This document shows, in pieces, positions 60,226 to 64,000 of a stretch of DNA of 64,000 nt. The stretch's first letter is position 1. Every line of letters begins with the position of its first letter. Source of the DNA: an uncultured Clostridia bacterium (GTDB taxonomy: Bacteria; Bacillota; Clostridia; Oscillospirales; Ruminococcaceae); contig CANQOC010000006.1 in NCBI GenBank assembly GCA_947625375.1, positions 1 to 64,000 on the forward strand, read 5' to 3'. Under the pieces are notes generated by a model. That model had not been told where the DNA came from and made no database searches. It worked only from the letters and a program-made list of their open reading frames with translations. Both the position numbers and the translations under genes were made by a program.

Positions 60226-60837
60226 TTATCTCTCCTTTTCGGTTTCACGCGCAGCCAGCGCGAATTTTCTCATCTTTTCCCCGTCCTTGACCCCGTCGGT
60301 CTCGATTCCCGAGCTGACGTCGAGGCAGTACGGGTGAAGCCTCATAACAGCGTCGGCGGCGTTTTCGGGGCAAAGTCCCCCGGCGAGGATATATTTCCTG
60401 CCGAAGCTCTTTATAATCTCCCATTCAAAAGTCTTTCCCGTCCCGGTCCCCGAGTCGAGAAGCACAAGGTCGGCGGGCGACGAATACGCGCGCTCAAGGT
60501 CGCTCTCAGACGTCACCTTAAACGCCTTTATCACCGGTTTTCCGGTCGATTCCTTAAGGCGGCGGATAAAATCCCCGTCCTCGCTCCCGTGAAGCTGTGC
60601 GATTCCGACCGTTCCGTCCTTCAGAATACGCTCGACCTCGTCATAAGGGTTGTCGACAAAAACGCCGACCGTCATAATCCTCCTGTCCAAAAGCGCGGTG
60701 ATTTTTTTGACCTCGTTTTGCGGGACAAATCTCCTGAACTGCGGCGCAAGGATAAATCCCGCGAAGTCGGGGAGGATTTCGTTGAGATACACCGCCGTTT
60801 CGGCGCTCCTTATGCCGCAGAATTTGATTTTAGTCAT
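60226..60837 (-). CDS. trpF: phosphoribosylanthranilate isomerase
   Basis: Third step of tryptophan synthesis. The 203-residue barrel begins MTKIKFCGIRSAETA with the catalytic Cys7 (CGI), then GFILAPQFRRFV, VGVFVDNP, LHGSED and LAGGLCPENA for phosphate binding, and the SSGIETDGVKD signature with the catalytic Asp region. It overlaps trpC by 4 bases. Confidence 0.96.
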   Translation of the reverse strand: MTKIKFCGIRSAETAVYLNEILPDFAGFILAPQFRRFVPQNEVKKITALLDRRIMTVGVFVDNPYDEVERILKDGTVGIAQLHGSEDGDFIRRLKESTGKPVIKAFKVTSESDLERAYSSPADLVLLDSGTGTGKTFEWEIIKSFGRKYILAGGLCPENAADAVMRLHPYCLDVSSGIETDGVKDGEKMRKFALAARETEKER

Positions 60838-61613
60838 GCGTCACGCAGCTCCCGAAGCATCGCTTTTCTGTCCTTCGCCCTCATAAGCGCCTCGCCGATA
60901 AGGACGGCGTCCGCGCCGAAGTCCCTGACCGCCCTGATGTCCTCGGCGGTCCTGACACCGCTCTCAGATACGAAAACCCTGTCGCCCGGGACAAGAGAGC
61001 GAAGCCGTCCGCTGTTGCGGCAGTCGACCGAGAAGTCCTTGAGATTTCGGTTGTTCACTCCGATAATCCTTGCCCCGCAGTCGAGCGCAAGCGAAATCTC
61101 CTCCTCGTCATGCGCCTCGACGAGCGCCGACATTCCGAGACCGTCGCAAAGCTGTATCCAGTCCCCGAGCTTCCCACGTTCGGTTATCGCACAAATCAGC
61201 AGAACCGCCCTTGCGCCCAGAAGCCGCGCCTCATAAATCATATATTCGTCGACGGTGAAGTCCTTTCTCAGACACGGCGCCGAGACCGCCTCCGCAATCT
61301 CCTTAAGGTATAAATCGCTCCCGAGGAACTTAGTCGGCTCGGTAAGAACGGATATCGCGTCAGCGCCGGCCTCGTCATAGTCCCGCGCGATGTCGAGATA
61401 CCGAAAATCCGGCTCAATCAGTCCCTTCGACGGCGACGCCTTTTTACATTCACAGATAAACGACAGCCCGTCGCGCTTAAGCGCCGCCTCGAACTCGTTC
61501 CCGAGCCTCGGAAGCGCCAGCGCCTTCGCCTTCACCGACGAAAGCGGCTCGCGCCTCTTCGACGCTTCGACCCGCTCCCGCGCCGACTCCGCAAGTATGT
61601 CGAGAATATTCAT
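60834..61613 (-). CDS. trpC: indole-3-glycerol phosphate synthase
   Basis: Fourth step of the pathway. The 259-residue barrel has FICECKKASPSKGLI with the catalytic Lys and Glu region, YDEAGADAISVLTEPTKFLGSDLYLKEI, LRKDFTVDEYMIYEARLLGARAVLLI, and IGVNNRNLKDFSVD. It is a separate protein from TrpF, unlike the enteric fusion. It overlaps trpD by 1 base and trpF by 4 bases. Confidence 0.97.
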   Translation of the reverse strand: MNILDILAESARERVEASKRREPLSSVKAKALALPRLGNEFEAALKRDGLSFICECKKASPSKGLIEPDFRYLDIARDYDEAGADAISVLTEPTKFLGSDLYLKEIAEAVSAPCLRKDFTVDEYMIYEARLLGARAVLLICAITERGKLGDWIQLCDGLGMSALVEAHDEEEISLALDCGARIIGVNNRNLKDFSVDCRNSGRLRSLVPGDRVFVSESGVRTAEDIRAVRDFGADAVLIGEALMRAKDRKAMLRELRDA

Positions 61614-62632
61614 CAGTTGGATTCCTTGATGAATTCCGAAAGCTTCTTCATCGCCGCTCCCGAGTCGACGATTTCGGCCGCAAGCTTGATTCCTTCGGCA
61701 ATCGAATCCGCCTTTCCGCCGATATAAAGCGCCGCCCCCGCGTTCATAAGCACCGCGTTGCGCTTTGCGCCCCTCTCGACTCCGCCGAGGATAGCGCGGG
61801 TGATGGTCGCGTTCTCCGCGGGCGTTCCGCCGACAAGGTCAGACTTCAAACAGGTCTCGAAGCCGAAGTCCTCCGGTTTAATAACATAGCTCTTCGACAT
61901 ATCCCCCCTGAACTCACAGACCGACGTCGGCGAGCTCAGCGAGATTTCGTCGAGCTTATCCTGCCCGTAAACGACCATGCCCCTCTCGACGCCGAGGCTC
62001 ATAAGGACCTTTGCAAGCGGTTCGCAGAGCGAGCCGTCATACACTCCGAGGAGCATATACCTCGGGTGCGCGGGGTTGGTCAGAGGGCCGAGAATGTTAA
62101 AGACGGTGCGGAATCCGAGCTCGCGGCGGATAGCGCCGACATATTTCATCGAGGGGTGATATTTCTGCGCAAAGCAGAAGCAGATGCCGATGTCTTCGAG
62201 GAGCTTTCTGCACTTTTCGGGTTCAAGGTCGATGTTGACGCCGAGCGCCTCAAGGCAGTCCGCCGCCCCGCACTTCGAGCTTGCGGCGCGGTTGCCGTGC
62301 TTAGCAATCTTAATTCCGCCCGCCGCGACGATAATCGCCGATGTGGTCGAGATGTTGATTGAGCCGGCGTTGTCGCCTCCTGTGCCGACGATTTCCATAA
62401 CGTCGAGACCGTTTGTGTCGACCGAGAGAGCCGCCGCCCTCATCGCCGCCGCACAGCCTGCAATCTCGTCGATTGTCTCGGCCTTGGTGCTCTTCGTCGA
62501 AAGCGCGGCAAGAAACGCGGCATTCTGTGTCGGAGTGGTCGCGCCGGTCATGATTTCGGTCATAATCCCATACGCCTCGTCATAGGTGAGGTCTTCCTTC
62601 GTTACGATTTTTGCGATTGCTTCTTTAATCAT
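61613..62632 (-). CDS. trpD: anthranilate phosphoribosyltransferase
   Basis: Transfers phosphoribosyl from PRPP to anthranilate. The 339-residue protein has the family signature [54 protein letters not shown] and [32 protein letters not shown]. It is separated from the upstream trpG by 251 bases of non-coding DNA, an unusual gap in an otherwise overlapping operon. AGGAGGAAT precedes the ATG. Confidence 0.97.
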   Translation of the reverse strand: MIKEAIAKIVTKEDLTYDEAYGIMTEIMTGATTPTQNAAFLAALSTKSTKAETIDEIAGCAAAMRAAALSVDTNGLDVMEIVGTGGDNAGSINISTTSAIIVAAGGIKIAKHGNRAASSKCGAADCLEALGVNIDLEPEKCRKLLEDIGICFCFAQKYHPSMKYVGAIRRELGFRTVFNILGPLTNPAHPRYMLLGVYDGSLCEPLAKVLMSLGVERGMVVYGQDKLDEISLSSPTSVCEFRGDMSKSYVIKPEDFGFETCLKSDLVGGTPAENATITRAILGGVERGAKRNAVLMNAGAALYIGGKADSIAEGIKLAAEIVDSGAAMKKLSEFIKESN

Positions 62633-62639
62633 ATTTATT

Positions 62640-62883
62640 CCTCCTGAAAAATATTTACTTTTTTGTATGCTTCAATATAAGGCGATAGGTGATGCCGCAG
62701 TCCTGCCCAATCATAGTCCGGGAGTGTCCGCTCCGCACGCATGATTTACAGCACATAAATTTTTCACCAACGGAGCAGCAGTCGGATTACAGAGGTCAGA
62801 GGTCAGAAATCAGACTCCTATCATCTATCTTCTGACTTCTGTCAATCTCAATTCTGCCCTCTTGATGCGGTCGCCTGACCGCA
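62640..62883. other. non-coding gap inside the trp operon
   Basis: About 245 bases with no gene. It holds an AG-rich family inverted repeat (62787-62862: AGAGGTCAGAGGTCAGAAAT against ATCTTCTGACTTCTGTC) and a hairpin ATGCGGTC-GCCT-GACCGCAT (62866-62885) overlapping the trpG stop, which could attenuate transcription. An insertion of the repeat into a formerly tight operon is the simplest explanation. Confidence 0.7.
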
Positions 62884-63453
62884 TCATAGTCCCTCAATAA
62901 AGTTTTCAAGCATCTTTTTTCCGTAAGGCGTCATTATGCTCTCCGGGTGGAACTGCACCCCGAAAATCGGGTATTCGCGGTGCATAACCGCCATAATCTC
63001 GCCCTCGGCGGTCTTCGCGACGACCTTAAGGCAGTCGGGCATTGTCCTCGGGTCGGCGGCGAGGGAATGATATCTCGCGACCTGCTCTCGCTCGGGAATG
63101 TCCCTGAACAGCGGACAGCCGGCGTCCAAAATCGCCTCCGACTGCTTTCCGTGCATAAGCCGCGAGGCATATGTCACCGTCGCGCCGTACGCCTGACAGA
63201 TTGCCTGATGTCCGAGGCATACCCCGAGCGTCGGAATCTCCTTCGAGACTGTCCCGGCGACCTTCTGCGTCACCCCGGCGTCCTCCGGCCGCCCCGGCCC
63301 GGGCGAGAGGATAATCCCCGAAGGCTTAAGCGCCGCGATTTCCTCGGCGGTCATCTCATCGTTGCGGATAACCCTTATGTCCGGCTCGATTGAGCCTATC
63401 ATCTGGTAGAGATTATATGAAAAGCTGTCGTAGTTGTCGATTAAAAGAATCAT
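62884..63453 (-). CDS. trpG: anthranilate synthase component II (glutamine amidotransferase)
   Basis: Supplies ammonia from glutamine to TrpE. The 189-residue class I amidotransferase begins [20 protein letters not shown] and has the nucleophile Cys in [16 protein letters not shown] and the His/Glu pair in [10 protein letters not shown]. It may also serve PabB (dual-function PabA/TrpG). It overlaps trpE by 4 bases. Confidence 0.96.
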   Translation of the reverse strand: MILLIDNYDSFSYNLYQMIGSIEPDIRVIRNDEMTAEEIAALKPSGIILSPGPGRPEDAGVTQKVAGTVSKEIPTLGVCLGHQAICQAYGATVTYASRLMHGKQSEAILDAGCPLFRDIPEREQVARYHSLAADPRTMPDCLKVVAKTAEGEIMAVMHREYPIFGVQFHPESIMTPYGKKMLENFIEGL

Positions 63454-64000
63454 GCCTCCACCTCCTCCGCCTGTTTAAGAGCGCTGACGACCGCCGCCGC
63501 TTTATTGAGGCACTCCTGAAACTCCTTTTCGGGGACCGAGTCGGCGACTATTCCCGCGCCCGAGCGCACGAAAACCTTTCCGTTCTTTTTATATGCGATT
63601 CTGATTGCGATGCATGTGTCCAAATTTCCGGTGAAGTCGATATATCCGATTGCCCCGCCGTATATTCCGCGCTTGTTGTTTTCAAGCTCGCCGATGAGCT
63701 GACACGCCCTTATTTTCGGTGCACCCGAAAGCGTACCCGCCGGAAGCACCGCTCCGACCGCGTCGAGCGCGTCATATTTTCCCGAGTCGATTTCCCCTCT
63801 GACGGTCGAGCCGATGTGCATAACGTGCGAATACCGCTCGATTGAATGATACTTCTCGACCTCGACTGTCCCGAAGCGGCTAACTTTCCCGAGGTCGTTT
63901 CTCCCGAGGTCGACGAGCATATTGTGCTCCGCAAGCTCCTTTTCGTCCGCCAAGAGCTCGCGTTCAAGCTCCCTGTCCTCCTCGTCGGTCTTCCCCCTCG
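63450..64000 (-). CDS. trpE: anthranilate synthase component I, C-terminal part
   Basis: The gene runs off the right edge; about 183 residues are present. The chorismate-binding signature is clear: [58 protein letters not shown], then [49 protein letters not shown] and the final [19 protein letters not shown]. The segment with [10 protein letters not shown] favours TrpE over PabB, as does its location at the head of the trp operon. Leader control (T-box or attenuator) would lie beyond the window. Confidence 0.93.
   Translation of the reverse strand, partial: RGKTDEEDRELERELLADEKELAEHNMLVDLGRNDLGKVSRFGTVEVEKYHSIERYSHVMHIGSTVRGEIDSGKYDALDAVGAVLPAGTLSGAPKIRACQLIGELENNKRGIYGGAIGYIDFTGNLDTCIAIRIAYKKNGKVFVRSGAGIVADSVPEKEFQECLNKAAAVVSALKQAEEVEA

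Overview
The window looks like a chromosomal segment of a low-redox, Gram-positive, probably spore-forming member of the Clostridia (my guess is an Oscillospirales/Ruminococcaceae-like gut bacterium). The reasons are: strong AGGAGG-type ribosome sites and consensus TTGACA/TATAAT promoters; a T-box leader, a yybP-ykoY-type Mn leader and a preQ1-type leader; a type III glutamine synthetase; a CotF-like coat protein and a SpoIIQ-like M23 protein; and housekeeping genes with Clostridial neighbourhoods (mreBCD-pbp2, rsmD-coaD, hisS-aspS). The assignment is inference; there is no rRNA in the window.

Layout. 0-2.9 kb is AT-rich accessory DNA: a degenerate array of ~20-bp motifs, a small transposon-type protein, an Abi_2/AbiF-like abortive-infection gene with its own promoter, a short promoter-driven structured RNA directly behind it, and a double-HTH regulator. 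2.9-4.0 kb is repeat DNA. 4.1-11.7 kb carries an XRE regulator, typA, a ZIP metal transporter, tRNA-Val with a displaced copy of its 3' end, thyA-folA and a CarD regulator. 11.9-19.7 kb (all minus) has glnN, two tandem ECF-type sigma/membrane-anchored partner pairs, and a GH25 operon. 20-31 kb has a GH31 glycosidase, malic enzyme, fumarase, a DUF3795/Nudix/Maf cluster, a 10-TM metal exporter and an M23 peptidase. 31-38 kb holds aspartokinase, a RadC-like protein, QueT, an ACT-domain protein with homoserine dehydrogenase, and a cation exchanger under an Mn-type leader. 38-53.6 kb (minus) has aspS, hisS, a remote T-box, mgsA, pbp2-mreDCB, a coat protein, coaD, rsmD, uvrC, a cyclophilin and a lipoprotein. 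After a FGGY kinase (53.9-55.5 kb) comes a graveyard of truncated mobile and transporter genes (55.5-57.3 kb), then a lipid kinase and the trp operon trpE'-G-D-C-F-B-A, with trpE running off the right edge.

The most unusual feature is the intergenic DNA. Seven gene-free blocks (about 3.0-4.0, 8.1-9.0, 22.3-23.2, 28.6-29.6, 30.5-31.3, 33.4-34.7 and 41.6-42.7 kb) are built from the same palindromic modules. Among them are eight ~105-bp elements that fold as a four-way junction: an outer stem, two short arms and one long central arm. The stems are preserved while their sequences change on both sides. A second ~108-bp module of three consecutive palindromes occurs six times. One block lies between the hisS T-box and hisS itself. 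A third, AG-rich inverted-repeat family is scattered between genes. The two best leads are these structured repeats and the Abi_2 gene with its companion RNA.
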